A stretch of DNA of 64,000 bases from Siphonodentalium dalli (lineage: Eukaryota > Mollusca > Scaphopoda > Gadilida > Siphonodentaliidae). The position numbers and the translations under genes are program-made. Shown here piece by piece: positions 35,655 to 48,570 of the stretch; position 1 is the stretch's first letter; each line of letters begins with the position of its first letter. Location: positions 92,047,845-92,111,844 of the forward strand of contig CP136061.1 in NCBI GenBank assembly GCA_032622095.1, given 5' to 3'. The notes below the pieces were generated by a model, which was not told the origin of the DNA, made no database searches, and was given only the letters and a program-made list of their open reading frames with translations.

Positions 35655-35780
35655 GTGTATGTGTGTGTGCGTGTGTGTGTGTGTGTGTGATGATGTGTGT
35701 GTGTGTGAGTGGGTGTGTGGGGGTGTGTGTGTGTGTGAGGGTGCGTGCGTGTGTGCGTGGTGGTATGTATATGTGTGGCC
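35655..35780 (+). repeat. (GT)n microsatellite
   Basis: Long GT-rich tract with GTGC, GATG, GAGTGG and GGG interruptions. The open frames through it, including the long minus-strand Thr/His-rich one, are artefacts of the repeat. Confidence 0.92.
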
Positions 35781-36394
35781 GTGTCCATGGGTCCCACGGC
35801 GTCTGTCCATAAATTGTGACGGTGACATCACGCAGAACGAGCATGCTTGAACATTTGTTGTGATCGTGCACACTCCAGCACCAAGGATACTAATGGGCCG
35901 TCGTGTTCGTCAATAACGCATCAATTGCCAACCGATTTAAAAGTGACATAGAGAACGAGCTCTGTGATCGTATCTCCGCTGATGGTAAATAGAGAGCCGA
36001 CGATCATAATAGCAGATAATTCAGGATAATACTAAAATATTCGTAGATTAAATGGAATGGGCCGTTTCCCGGCCGAAACGCCATTATGAGTAATATTCCA
36101 TTACATCCGTGTTAATTACTAATGGTGGTGATTCTGCACACAAGTGCAAATCGAGATCAATCGTTAACACCGGCGCTTTAATACTATTCAAATGACTGTA
36201 TTGTCATTGATTCCACAATGTTTAAAGTGGTGTGAAACACTCTGGTAGGGTGATCAAATAGATATTGTGAACACTCTTGCTCAATGTAGTTATCTTTACG
36301 AATAGTAATCCAAATTGACGATACAAACAGTCATTCTTATATATTAATTAAATGCAATAGCTCTCAATGGCGAAATAATTTATGTTAGATTATC
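35781..36394. other. Gene-free interval
   Basis: No coding signal or repeat recognised. Confidence 0.4.
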
Positions 36395-36587
36395 GCCGAT
36401 AGTTGCGTCCCGAATCGACATGTAAATATTTACAATTGGGCGTAGTTCAGACGATGTTTTCTATGGAGTGGTGTGGTCGATTTCTTTCAAATTTTCGGCG
36501 ATGTTAGAATTATACATTCCACATACATGGCACCTGAGTAAAACTTATCAATTTCACGCACCCGAACACGTCCATAATATGTCTTTA
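36395..36587 (-). repeat. Dispersed repeat, inverted copy of 12262-12465
   Basis: Reverse complement of the intron-1 repeat: CGATAGTTGCGTCCCGAATC at one end and CATAATATGTCTTTA at the other, with GATGTTTTCTATGGAGTGGT between. Confidence 0.7.
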
Positions 36588-36800
36588 CGAGCTTCTGCTA
36601 ATTTTCTATAATGCCGGTTCATCCTGCTATGATTGTTGCGATGCTGGTGGGGCAAAGTCATGCTTTTAAGAAAAACACCATTATAAATTAAGAAGTTGTC
36701 ATTTTAGCGGTGTTTTCATGAGTGAAAAATAATCACACAACCAACTTGATTTATGTCATCACAAATTCTTGACTACCGACGATATCCGCCATACATTATC

Positions 36801-37105
36801 TGAATGTCACATTCTGGTGGTATTTTACTATTACCCAGCATCAAGATATATTATCCGAAACTACACGAAGACAATCTGGCTCTCCCGGGCTTTTTAAACC
36901 AGCATTATCGACATTTGCGAGGTTATTAACACCGACTGTGGATTCGCGAGTGCAACGACTAAAGATGAATGTCACACTCACGTAATATTCCACCACCATG
37001 CATTATCAACATATACTGTCTGAAACACATGAATACATCCGGGCTCTCTTATCCATTAATATAGGATGAATAGCACCGGCTGCAGACTAGCGATCGAGGC
37101 AAATT
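36801..37105 (+). repeat. Two diverged tandem units of about 150 bp
   Basis: TGAATGTCACATTC... and TGAATGTCACACTC... each continue through a CATCAAGATATATTATC-like run, GGCTCTCCCGGGCT/GGGCTCTCTTATCC and TTAACACCGACTG/ATAGCACCGGCTG. They lead into the CT-rich tract. Confidence 0.6.
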
Positions 37106-37184
37106 TTCTAGGCTGCCCTCAGGTATTATGCCACTACCATATAACGTCGAGATGTAGCGCCCATAGGCAGATAGGGGCGCTCGG

Positions 37185-37352
37185 GCTCTCCGTGGCTCTT
37201 CTGGGCTCTCTCTCTCTCTCTGGTTCCCCTTGATTCTCCCCGTGTCTCTCTCATGCTCTCACTGGCTCTCCATTTCTCCCGGGCTCTTCCTGGCTCACCT
37301 GGGCTCTCTTGTGAACTCCTTGGCGCGACAAGGCTCTCCCTGTCGCTCTCGG
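37185..37352 (+). repeat. CT-rich GGCTCTC tract
   Basis: Irregular array of GGGCTCTC/TGGCTCTC with a pure CT stretch near 37210. Strong strand asymmetry; the overlapping open frames are repeat artefacts. Confidence 0.75.
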
Positions 37353-38007
37353 GCTCTCAATTGGTCACACCGACGACACTCATCAGACAACAACCATCCA
37401 TCTTCGTACAGTTATATGTATTATGGAGAAGAAAGCAACAGGTGGTCAAGTATTTAAGAAATTTAATTGTAAATATGCAACACGTCCGATTGTAAAGTCT
37501 CAGATGAAATGCAATTCGCGATGTCACAATAGCCTAACATGTAAAACAAGTAGATGATGTGAACAGTATTAGACATCTAATTTTGTGACTGTTGATTGTG
37601 TTCGTAATATCAAGAATGCCATATCCCTTGTTCGTATAAAAATTGTTAAACTTAAATCTTTGTCCTTTAGTAATGTCATGAAATCCCTGACGCTTAAAAT
37701 CAGTAATTACGCAAAATCAGTGATTTCACGAATTTTCTGAAACGTTACCGTATATACGGCCTTGCATGTGATGTCACAATAAAAGTGTGCTTGTATATAT
37801 CATCAACATTCTCTACATCTTATTCAACTCTATCATGTCGATCCACCTTAACTGACTATATTATGTTGTGTACTCTATCGGCCGAATTCTGGTCCCTGGT
37901 CTAGACCAGGGTTTCATGTAAACTATAGTCTAAACCAGGCCGAAACCACGGTGATCGCCATGTGTTACCCAGCTTCGAGGCGAGTAAGCTGGGATTATTA
38001 GTCAGCC
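37353..38007. other. Gene-free interval
   Basis: A perfect CCCTGGTCTAGACCAGGG palindrome occurs near 37895. No coding signal seen. Confidence 0.45.
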
Positions 38008-41000
38008 CAGGGCCCTGTTTCATGAAAGCAACTTATGACATAGTTGGGACTTAAGATGGTCATAAGTTCAAACTTCAGTCATAAGTGCGTTTCACGAACA
38101 AGGTCTTAACTTAAGATGGTCTTAACTTTGGTCTTAACTTTAGGACTGGTGTGAGGTGTCTTAAGATAATCTTAACGTTAAGACCCACGTGATAAGGGAC
38201 CCACCCGTACGTCCCGCCCACCTGTAGACTGCATGGTTACTGTTACTACGCACCACAAGCAATCTCAATTCCGCTATCTCTTCAGTGCTAAAATAGCTTC
38301 CGATGATAAAGGACTGTGTTGACGCCATGTAACACGATAATATAGCTCCGTTCTAAATATCACGATTTTCAAGATACCTTTGTGTGTATTTATGCAACAT
38401 GTAAAAGTGACTGTCATTAGATATAAACAAAAATAGAACCAGTTTTTAAACAAAAAACAAGTGTGATTGTTAGGCCACTTCCGATAAACAAAAAAGATAG
38501 ATGTTTAGGCATACGTTGAATCAAACGGTGTAAATGAAGCCATTATGAAACTTCAATATCAAATAGCAAATTTACTATAGAAGCTATGCTAATGGTTCAC
38601 ACCTTGATGCAATAAACCAAACGGGGGTGTACATGTGGTAATTAATCTATAATCCCTCTTTTATCGAAATAGATATAACGATATCAGATTACCATACACG
38701 AGCGTCCTGAATGAACCATGGTGCCATCAGGCCGGATGCAAAGGATTATCAAATAATGGCCTTTTAAAATAGCACATCCTATTTTCCCGTAAATAAAGTA
38801 CACTAAAGAAACGCCGACTATCATGGAGTCAGTTGCATGTTGCCATGTCGAGGCAACAATGGCACAAAGTGAACTTGTTCGGTGAAGGTTGCGTGTATAC
38901 ACCGCGAAGCACGTGCAATTTCGTGTAATTATCTTGGAAAACATCTGTTGATTCTCATTTACACGTACATTTTCGGAGGAAGCTTTAGATTCTCAAATGG
39001 ATTCAGTAAGATCGACGTTCGCACGAGATCCTACAGGTTAGTGCGAATAGCAGACAGTAGTCAGTAGAACTCAATATTACCACGATGTTATAACAGCAAC
39101 AAATGTATACATTTATAACGAAAAACACTTCACATAAAACACATACTCGCGGCACAATTAATATTCATAACGCATCACCGATCGGGACTACTATTTCCAC
39201 GTTTTAGTCTGAAATCTATTATATATAAATATTGAAATTTAAATAACACTAGGATCCGAGTGTGGTCGTTGGCATTGTTTAATCCAGCCTAAAGAGATGT
39301 CATAGTTACTTTTTTTTATTTAGGAAACCGACCTAACACATGTATAAATATCGTTCGTCAATCGGACATGTTCCACATGCACATATCAACACCATTGTAG
39401 CTTTTAAAGACATATTTTGCTCCCGTGTTCGTAAATTCCATATAGCTTACAACTGTAGTTAGGGACTGGCTTGTGGTGCGATTCATATCACTAGTCAGGC
39501 GTAAGTCGCTTCCGGTTTTAAGCTATCGGCTCATTGGCTATAATTGAAATTGGGGCGGTACCTACGGATAGGTCCAGTGGCATATCGATCACAAATATGG
39601 CGGCCTATGTTATTTTGCAATTACGGAGATATCTGTACATTGTCTGGGGTGGGCAACTCGTCGTCTGATATACAGGGTCGTGGCTACAGAGTGAGATGGT
39701 GTGTTCGCCTTGAAATGTCCAACTACACCCCCTTAAACAACACCAAATTATCTTTGGGTTTAAACATTCCAACTGGTACCTCAAACTTTCCAAAACCAAA
39801 GTTTGGAGAGAGCACCCCCCCCACCGTATAACATAGGGTTAGTTTGGTAAAAACAATTCAGAGCACAAGCTTATCATCAGGGACGTGGCGAATGGGGTTT
39901 GTGTGTTGTCTACCCCCGCCCCCCCCCCACACACACACACTTTGGTCAAAATGTTTAGCAATTGGAAATTTCATGCCTGACAACAACGAGTTGGAAAATC
40001 ACCAACTTTAGGAGCGTCAGGTTAGAAATTTCGAACTGTTGGACTATTTGAGATACCAATTGGAAAGTTTAAATCCAACGGGTGGGGTGGACATGGCATT
40101 TCGCGAACATGGAAGTTTGCCCGGTACAATTAAGGGGTGGGTGCAGTTGGAAATTGCACGATGTACCCCCCCCCAGAGACCAACTAGCCACCCCGAGCCT
40201 CATCGAATGTAGGATATAGTCAATTATCAGCTGTGTATGTGACCTATAGATAATATATATTATAAAATTGTATTACCCACGAATTAAACTTTTGATATGA
40301 ATTATGGCCTAGCCCAAAGCTCAAATCTCCTCTATGTTATTCCATATGTGTGTGGGGAGATGGGGTAAAATGAGATCAATTAATGTATTGATTCTTTCCT
40401 CTTTCCAAATTTCCGTCGGATGTTTACAAAGCAGATATGTCATATAATAAAGGTAACACACACGCTCTTTATCAAAATATGTTTTAGAAAAAGTGACAAT
40501 TTGCTATAGAGAATATTATTGGTATTGAGTTTATGCCCACGCCCATATGTCGTGATTTTCCAAATTTTGGTCATGTTTTTTTTTGTGCAGGGGTGGGATG
40601 ACCATATGATATACACACCCGTAACGATGACACCCCTTAATGCGAGTGTGCTAATGAAAACGTAGTTATATATATATATCCATGGCATAAAAATAATAAA
40701 AAAGTTACTCTAACAAATATTTTTCATTTCCCTTTGGATCGAAAAATGACCTATGTGTGTCCTGATGACATCGCCGATTTATTTTGATTATTGCTACACG
40801 TAGAGAGCGGTGGTCGATAACACACGTGTTATGTCGGCTCACATAAAAAAATCGCCGCCTGATCATTGCTCTCAGTGGATTAACTCGGCGTAAATGCATG
40901 GTCGCAGTCATGCATCGATCCATATAATTATATTGTCTTATTTCTGACACCGCCACTCACCAGTAAACGCAAGGCTCGTCATTTTAAGAGCCTGTGATGT

Positions 41001-41419
41001 ACTCATGTTCGAATTTACATCGTGGAACACATGCAAGTCTATTATCCATATGCGAATATAAGGCCACTGACTATAGACAGTAAGATACATGCGATGATTC
41101 ACCCACCCACACCCCAGCCGCTATCCAGTATCCCTGTCACACAATAATGTCAACTCGGACTCGGCTCTTTCTCGATAACCTCTCAATGCCGTACATACAG
41201 AGTGTACAAGCCCACATTTTTTTGTTCCGGACTGTAGAAAATTGTCGATAACCAGTCTAAATGAGCGGTAACTTAACTTACTACTTAAGTAGGACTTAAT
41301 CTTGTTTTGTGAAACGCGTTCTTGAAACGGAAAAGTTACATTATAAGATCCACCTTAGATCTTAGATTAAGTCCATCTTAAGATAATCTTATGACATTGC
41401 TTCATGAAACAGGGCCCTG
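38008..41419. mobile_element. 3.4-kb segment with CAGGGCCCTG inverted termini
   Basis: CAGGGCCCTGTTTCATGAAA at the left is inverted at the right (TTCATGAAACAGGGCCCTG). The similarity continues about 150 bp inward with repeated ACTTAAGATGG/CCATCTTAAG motifs, GTTTCACGAACAAG-like and CTTAAC-rich stretches. The interior has no frame I recognise as a transposase. It includes a patch with C runs and TTGGAAA(T/G)T repeats at about 39770-40170. It could be one large non-autonomous transposon, or two single MITE ends that happen to face each other. No clear target duplication is visible. Confidence 0.55.
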
Positions 41420-42016
41420 GTCCGTATTCTCGTCTTTTTGAAACTCAGGTTTACGTAAATCATGGTTTGCCTTCTTATTGTCACTCAAGCCTGTGTCGGT
41501 CTGTTCGTAATTCGAACCATGTGGTAACGTACAAGTTCTGGTAACAGAAACATATGCATTTTTTGGTAGCATTTATCTTTAAATGTTTGAAAGCATATTA
41601 CCGTTAGATGGATTAAGTCAGACTTTCGTGCTATTATTTCTAATATGTTATCGATGGGTTTGGTTGACACGAATAAATAGGGAATGATAGTAGTTTTGTA
41701 ATCGGAACGTAATCCGCATTTGATGCGGGTGTATTTCGTTCCGTGTTTTTGAAATGAATTGAGGTCGAAGCTAGTTTTTATAGCACTAATTCATCATTCG
41801 AGAATAAATTATCGCTGGACTGGATATACAATATAACAGCAAAAACTCTCAAAATTATATTAAGACAGAACAAAAATGGTGGTTCAAAATAAGGAAATGT
41901 CCGATTAAATTGAATTAAATTAAATTAAATGCATTGGATCCCTGCTCTTGATTAATGATTTATTTGGTCCAGTTTCTTAAGCCTTGACATTTCAAATTGG
42001 TTCATTTGTTATAATT
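41420..42016. other. Gene-free interval with a small hairpin
   Basis: CGGAACG...CCGCATTTGATGCGG...CGTTCCG at about 41703-41743 is a compact hairpin. AATTAAATTAAATTAAAT lies near 41911. Otherwise nothing is seen. Confidence 0.5.
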
Positions 42017-42390
42017 GTCCCCCGAAAAATTTATTTTCGGAGGACTATAGAAATGGGCTCCGTCCGTTCGTTCGTCCGTCCGTCACACTTTTGAGTACCT
42101 TCATGGTGTAATCAACTCCTCCTACAGTTATATATATTGAAGATTTGCAACATGTATATATATGATGGGAAAATTATTTTTTGACAAAGTTATTAACCCT
42201 TTTCGACATGTTTTATAATTTTCTGGTTGAGGGTACCTTCATGATGTAATCAACTCCTCCTACAGTTTTGATCGTAAAGCTTCAAATTGTTGTTACCCAC
42301 AAATTGGAGATGTGCAACATGTATATAGATGACGGACAAGTTATGTTTTTTACGGAGTTATTGACCTTTTTCGACTTTAATCAAAAGCAC
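42017..42390 (+). repeat. SINE-like repeat with CCGT tract and two internal units
   Basis: CCCCGAAAAATTTATTTTCGG hairpin and GACTATAGAAATGGGCTCCG are followed by GTCCGTTCGTTCGTCCGTCC. Two units of about 145 bp then follow, each with GTACCTTCATG(G/A)TGTAATCA, CTCCTCCTACAGTT, GCAACATGTATATA and TTATT(A)ACC...TTTTCGAC. Layout suggests a dispersed short interspersed or satellite-like element. No pol III box was clear. Confidence 0.55.
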
Positions 42391-42914
42391 ACAATATATT
42401 GTTATTCAAATGGATGAATAAGTATATAGGCCCGTGTATGATTTATCAATGCCAAAGACTAACATCACATTACCCCTACTGTTAGACCGCCCCACCACCA
42501 CGACACAAGCAGTCACTTTTAAACCACTACAATTACATCGATATCGCAGTCTGGGTAGATGGTGTTGGCACGTATTCGAACCCCAGCTTGATCTGCATGA
42601 ATTGAGTGATATTTCGATGTGCCATTCTGATCGATACATGACCATTTCGATAACAATTGAGATATTGTACAGGCTCACTGAAGTAAGCACATTTGAAGCA
42701 ATGCATGGATACTCATAGTGAGTCCTGCCACGACCTCCCCTATAACTCCCACATTTATGACTCGGGAAGCATCACTTTTGGTACTCAGTGTATCACGCCA
42801 TATCATCATGTCATCATATAACGGAGATCCATACACATGTACAATTAAGTGTGTATGGGAAACACAGAGAACACACACCCGATCCAATTCGATCGTATCA
42901 AGGACAGTACAGAC
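42391..42914. other. Gene-free interval
   Basis: Open frames on both strands (42434-42718 plus, 42406-42977 minus) overlap each other and carry no recognised domain. Confidence 0.4.
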
Positions 42915-43080
42915 ACTATCAATTATTAACGCCACAGGTGTATTCTGTGCTTGCAAATATAATAACCACTGGTTCAATGGGGGAATAGGTCGATGTAAAA
43001 GATGTAGTGGTACTCCTAATGGGTCGCTTTAAAAGCTGTAGTCTTACCCCGAATGTGGTATCAATAATGGTTATTTTGGG
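42915..43080 (+). repeat. Direct repeat, second copy at 44508-44645
   Basis: ATTAACGCCACAGGTGTATT, CTGTGCTTGCAAATATAAT, GGTCGATGTAAAAG, GATCGCTTTAAAAGCT-like and TTACCCCGAATGTGGTAT recur at 44508-44645. Both copies share one open reading over the first part (INATGVFCACKYN versus INATGVYCAWKYN, then RCKxC), so an old exon is possible. A related tail (TACCCCGAATCCGGT) appears near 55986. Confidence 0.65.
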
Positions 43081-44507
43081 GATTTTTGTAATAAGATATG
43101 CCAAAAAATAATATGTAAGTCATATATTTGATTTTAGTTTACTTTATTTTACTTTAGTTTATTTATTTAGTTTAGTAAAAAGGAAATAGTATTTAATTAA
43201 CTTACAGCCTGAAAATAATGTATAACCCATTGGGAGCCTATGTGGTATAGTGAAGTGAATAATGGGTAATTTTTAATTGTAGTGCGCATGCCTGTTCTGT
43301 TGGAGTAATCGCGATCTTTTTATTTTCTGGTCATATACGCAATGTGTTTGTACCGATGCATGTATCGTGACTCGACTCGTTTTCGTGGTCATATAGGCCC
43401 TATATAACATATGATCACGAAAACGAGCAGAGTCGCGAACTCTGATATAATTCCCGAAATCGTACATTCACTTTCAATAGTATAGATTCTCTGAATCTGC
43501 AGAACTCCCAGAATTTTGTACTTTCACTTTCAATAGAATTCTCCGAATTTGATAGAATTTTCACTTTCACTGTTCATTTTTACCACGCAAAGCGACCTTA
43601 GTTGACACAGATATATGACACACTGGCTGAGTCCATGACAGATAGTTTATGTAGCATTGCTTCTTTCATTTAATTAAAGCTCGCCTCGTTAAAACGCATG
43701 TTAATCGTATTTGTTTACAAATTGCATTTAAGTTTTGACAAGCGATTTATTGAGGCAGAAGTGAGTTTGTTTGAAGCGAATGTTATCTCACTTGACCCAT
43801 GAACTGAAAAGTTCATTAACCGGTTCGTACAAAGATAATTGATAACGGCAATATTTAATAAATTATTTACCTTGTTTATGTCAATCGTTCTTGATTATTA
43901 TACATAGGTGTATGGTCAATTACCTATAGTATATTAGCATGTGAATGAGCAAACAAAAAATGTGCCCTCAAAACCAAAGAGATATCAGTATAATTATCAA
44001 TTTCTTTGTCGATAAAATCGCTTGCGTCTTGTTTCTATTCTCGTAGGATGCCTTCGTCCAGGTAATAAACATTCTGATTCATTGTAGACGGGAGCTATTT
44101 ATCTCGCAAGATCGCGCGTTTTGTTTACATATTGGAGTGAAAAACACAGGGTTTGGTTACGGTATACGTATACAGTTCTGACCGATTTATTCTGAGATTT
44201 CTTATTATAAAGCGTTTAGTGGTCAAGTTATGAAATAATTAATCGCACGCACAAACTGGCATTTACTGGGGTCTGTTTGAAAATTTGGTGATGATGATTT
44301 TGTGCGGAATTAGGGTAGTATCAAATTTAAGGACGGAAACGGCACACTGACATATTATTGTTTTTATTTTTTTTATTTTTTCTGTTGGTCAAATTAGGTC
44401 CGAAGAGTCATTCTTCACAATTGACTAGGTTAGACAGTTAACATGGAATCGAGCATAGCCCGGACATTAACACGGTCGCCTGTGCCCTGTGGAGAAGAAT
44501 TGGTGTG
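43081..44507. other. Gene-free interval with one hairpin
   Basis: A palindrome at about 43366-43441 pairs ACTCGTTTTCGTGGTCATAT with ATATGATCACGAAAACGAGC. A loose TTTAGTTTACTTTATTTTAC stretch lies near 43133. No coding signal. Confidence 0.5.
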
Positions 44508-44645
44508 CTGTAATTAACGCCACCGGTGTATACTGTGCTTGGAAATATAATATCCGCTGGTGTTATGCGGGATTAGTTCGATGTAAAAGCTGCGAATGGA
44601 TCGCTTTAAAAGCTATAGTGTTACCCCGAATGCGGTATCCTCAAT
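44508..44645 (+). repeat. Direct repeat, copy of 42915-43080
   Basis: Diverged copy with the same motif order as 42915-43080. Confidence 0.65.
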
Positions 44646-44950
44646 AAAATAGTCCGACACAGATTAGCACATGTGCTGATATTGATCATTACCACACACT
44701 TTGGAAAGCATGCGATCGTGTGGTAATCAAGGATGGATGTTAAGGTCAAATCGGGCCATTCGCCTAAAAGTAGATGAGAACAGCCCGGACGAAGTCGGGG
44801 CCACCAGCCAGTGTAATAAAAAGCGAGACAGCTTGAAGAATGTAATGTATAACACGAGAAACGGGAAAACGTGGTATATGGAAGTATCCAAATTTCCCAC
44901 ATGGAATTTGAAAGCTAGTTTATATTATAATTATATTATAATTTATATAT

Positions 44951-45082
44951 ATGGCTAATGATATGATCTTGGTTGCGTTAACATTTCTGACTATGGTTTT
45001 CTTGTTGTTAGTGGCCTTGTGTTGTGGCTACCGACGGGGGGGAAAACGCCGTTATCATATATCACCGTTCATTGTTGAATGA
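44951..45082 (+). CDS. Short hydrophobic ORF, 43 residues
   Basis: ATG at 44951 to TGA 45080-45082. The product starts MANDMILVALTFLTMVFL, continues hydrophobic to about residue 25 (LLLVALCCGY), then has a basic patch (RRGGKRRY). That is a signal-anchor or single-pass membrane pattern. The first 18 residues match the ORF at 56479-56661 at 15 positions. The DNA similarity is confined to about 75 bases, including the AT-rich leader TATAATTTATAT. Both ORFs lie a few hundred bases outside the left edge of the two LINE blocks. Function unknown; it could be a fragment of a repeat rather than a gene. Confidence 0.3.
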   Translation: MANDMILVALTFLTMVFLLLVALCCGYRRGGKRRYHISPFIVE

Positions 45083-45350
45083 ATGAATATTTTATTTGTG
45101 CAATAAATCATGTCAATATACAAATAATCACAAATAACATATAAATAATTATTGCACAGGGGGGGGGGCGACATGGCCAATATAGGCCGTCTTCCTGTTG
45201 TCCACGGAGTTCATAAATGAATAGATTGTATTGTATATAGCGGTTATCCGTATTGGTTCACGCACCTCGGTTGGTGCCACCTATTAATTCGCTTGTTCTA
45301 GTGCAATCGTGTTAGCATCGAAGCAAGAATTAAGCCAGGTGAAAGGTGGA
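45083..45350. other. Interval left of LINE block 1, possible retroelement 3' end
   Basis: On the minus strand the sequence runs through a C-run and AATAATTATTTATATG to GCAATAATT...GCACAAATAAAATATTCATTCATTC at about 45070, resembling a retroelement 3' end with short tandem tail. It has no counterpart at LINE block 2, so it probably does not belong to the duplicated unit. Confidence 0.35.
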
Positions 45351-45595
45351 AAACACACATGTATGAGGGTGTGTCCGAGTATGTATGTAGTAATGCATTT
45401 ATGCGTTTGGTTTACTGGTCGCTCTATAAGTGTTGATCAAATTATGTTTTGAATATCTCATACCCTTTTACTTCGACGGGTTTTTAGTGATTTTTTATAT
45501 GAGATAATAGTCTGACATTCTTCAAATAATGATAAGTGAATAGGTAGGTCAAAGGGTAAATCATCCACCAGGTTAGGTGAGACTTGTGAGAGTCA

Positions 45596-48570
45596 CTATG
45601 TTAACGTGTTGTTACAATCAAAACAATACGCGTCTCCACAGTTAATAACTTCAGCATATTTTGACAACATATTTTTGATTAAACATCTTTTAAATATGAA
45701 TATGTTCTTTGAATTTCTAATTTGTGCATTGATTGAATTCCATATATCTGGGAATGAGTGTTTTGGGAGGTATGCCGTAAATTTTATTCTCGGTTTTATT
45801 ACTCTAATGTTTTTTGGCTTGTCTCGTAGTTATTCCACAAGAGTATTCAAAGCAGGTGGAAAATGATCTGGATAGTACAAGTTTTGTCCAGTCATACATA
45901 ACTTGGGCACAGTTCATACGATAAAGGTCGCTAAACTTCAATATGTTTTCTTTTTTAAATAACGGTTCTGTGTGACTTCTATAATTTTTGTTGTATAATA
46001 TGCTAATTGATCTTTTTTGGAGAGTTGTCATTGAATTTGCAGCAACCGAATGCCCCCATACCGGAAGTCCGTATGTTAGATAGCTGTGAATTAATGCGTA
46101 GTAGAGAGATTTTTTTTGCAGTTTTGGGAAGAATACGTTTGACCTTATTTAGAGCAAACAATGCATGTTTTATTCGTTAGCTAAGCATTGAGATATGAGT
46201 TTTAAAAGTAAGGTTTTCATCTATGTAAATGCCCAGGAATTTTAAAGAAGTTTATTGACACCTATTACCAACTCTAATGAGTTGCTTATTGTTTAATTTT
46301 ACCTTCAATCGCGAGCATTTATTGTCATTCATTGGTGGGTGAAGTAGCATATATTTGCTTTTTGATGTGTTGATCGAAAGTCTGTTACAGCCGCACCAAG
46401 TTGATAATTTTTCTAACTCGATGTTCACTGCTTTTTGTATGGTATTACCATCATTACCAGAAATATATAGAGTTGTGTCATCCGCGAATGACAACATTTT
46501 GAGTGACGTACAGTCGGGCATGTCATTAACATATAGTAAAAAGAGCATGGGTCGAGTATACAATCCCTGAGGTACACCACATAAAATGTTTTGTATATTT
46601 GATTTTTCACCCATTATTTCTACGTACTGTTGCCGTTCATTTAAGTAGCTTTTGAACCAGTTGTTCGAAACCCCCCTAAGACCGTAGTATTCAAGTTTTC
46701 TAAGTAATAGATCATGATTGATGGTGTCGAATGCTTTAGATAAGTCTATACAAATCGCAAGTGTTGAATCTTTCGAAACAGAGTGTAAGAGGTATAGCAA
46801 TGGGTGAATAGTTGAGTGATCTTTGCGGAAGCCATACTGGTGATTATGCAGTATGTTGAATCGCGACATGAATGATGTTAGTCTTGTTTTGCATTAGTTT
46901 TTCGATCAGTTTAGAACACACTGGTAGTATACTTATCGGCCTGTAATTATCAATCAAGTCGTGCGATCCTCCTTTATGTACGGGTATAACTTTTGCAACC
47001 TTCATGTTTGTGGGAAACTTTCCTTCTTCAAATGACATATTGAATATATGCGTTAGCGCGCTTGCAGTTTCGAATATTGTTTTTTTGCATTTGTTTGGTT
47101 GATATATCATTTACATCGGTGCTTCCTTTTCCAGGTAATAATGAACAGGTTGATACTATTTTGGCCATGTCGGTTGGGCGAATGAAGAAATTATCAGCGT
47201 GAGATTATTTTAGGTACTGTGAAGAGTCATGGCCAGGTTTAACTGGAACTTCGGTGCTTGTTTTATATCCGATTGGGGAGAAATATTTTGCAAACTCTTC
47301 TGTAACACATCACTGGAGTAATAAGTTTTGTTTTTTCTTTTCATCGTATTGAATAATTGACAGTATTCCTTGTAATTTTTTGAATTAAAATCCGTTTGGG
47401 TTTTTCAATTTTTTAACGTATAGTTTATTTTTATGTAGAGAGGAATTTAGGAGACCTGCTATCATCCATGATTGTTTCATGACGTATTTCTTTGATGGTT
47501 TGGAAACGACTAATGGGAACGCTTTGTTATATGCATCGAGATATACCTTCATGAAGTTATCATATGCTAGATTGGTCGATGAACTGTTATATACACTTTC
47601 AAATGAGTCGGTTTGTAGAATACTTTTAAAGGTTGATATATTGTTTTCGCTGAATATCTGATCGGTTTCGGTTGGGTTATAGTTACGGTGTCATCGTGAT
47701 TTGTGAGCATTTCCGCATAAAATGTGGCGAAATGGTCCGAAACATCGGTAAGTATAGTTCCTGATTTATTTGTTTTCGCCACGTTATTTGTAACAATGTT
47801 GTCTATTAGTGTAGCTGAATAGTCGGTTACTCTAGTTGGTTTAGTAACTACCGGCATGAACCCGTTTTCGAAAATGGTGTCAATGAAATTACTCGTTTTT
47901 GTATGAGTTTCAAAGCCGAGAAGATCAATATTATAATCACCAATCAGATAAGCACGCTTGTTTGTTTTCTTAATTGATTCCATTATTGTGGTAAGCTCAG
48001 AGACAAAAGTGTCCAGGTCTGCCAGAGGGACTGAATTTGGCCTATAAATAGAACCTACTATGTAACTTGATTTTGAACTTTTGATTTTGAATAATGTCTC
48101 GATAACATGTGGGATAAATATTGATAAGTCATCACGTATTTTATAATAATGGGTATTCTTGACAAATAATCCTATACCCCTCTGCCGTCATCGAATTCGG
48201 GCCGTGTCCTATACTCTAGTTTATGGTAACCCGATAGACTATAATTTTCCCGTATTTTGAAAATTTCGGTGAGAGCCAATATATCAAACATTTTTCCTGG
48301 TTGCTGGATCTGAGTCATTAATGCAACAAACGAGTCCCAATTTGCGATATGGCTACGACAATTGAGGCCTAGTAGGGATAAAGTACATTTTGATACATCG
48401 AGGTTATATTTTAGGTCTGATGGGGCATGGTAACTACAAGAGTGGTCAAATGGACTGCATACGCGCTCGATATCGTCATTATCACATGTAGCGTATTTTG
48501 CTAAAAAAATATATGAATCATCTCTCTCAATCTCACTCAATCGGATTTTATCCGTAGTCATCGATATCAT
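45596..48570 (-). pseudogene. LINE ORF2 (endonuclease + reverse transcriptase), copy 1
   Basis: Reads 5' to 3' on the minus strand from ATG 48570 to TAG 45596-45598, about 990 codons, the usual size for CR1/Jockey-group ORF2. AP-endonuclease motifs: LNCRSHIAN, LALTEIF, GDYNIDLL and DVSDHF. Reverse transcriptase motifs: VIPVHKGG, NYRPISILP, YGFRKDHST, IDLSKAFDTINHD, GVPQG and LSFADDTTLY. Then KFLGIYIDENLTFKTH and a carboxy end with LPKHSFPDIWNSIN and CGDAYCFDC. It is broken: frame changes near 48180, 46885, 46255 and a short out-of-frame patch after GVPQG (about 46570), all shared with copy 2. A one-base loss near 47659 is private to copy 1. The catalytic FADD remains, but no full-length enzyme can be made. 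Clade beyond the CR1/Jockey group is not resolved. Confidence 0.92.

Noticed and set aside
35269-35871. Minus-strand 200-codon open frame rich in Thr and His
   Set aside because: It is produced by the (GT)n tract at 35655-35780; no domain remains once the repeat is removed.
42540-42650. GGGTTCGAATACGTGCC on the minus strand, like a tRNA/SINE B box
   Set aside because: The T-arm does not pair, the distance to a matching acceptor is too short and no A box is clear.
46355-46570. Plus-strand frames inside the LINE (also 45606-45866, 51738-52064 and their copies)
   Set aside because: They are antisense to the ORF1/ORF2 protein frames, which carry clear family motifs.
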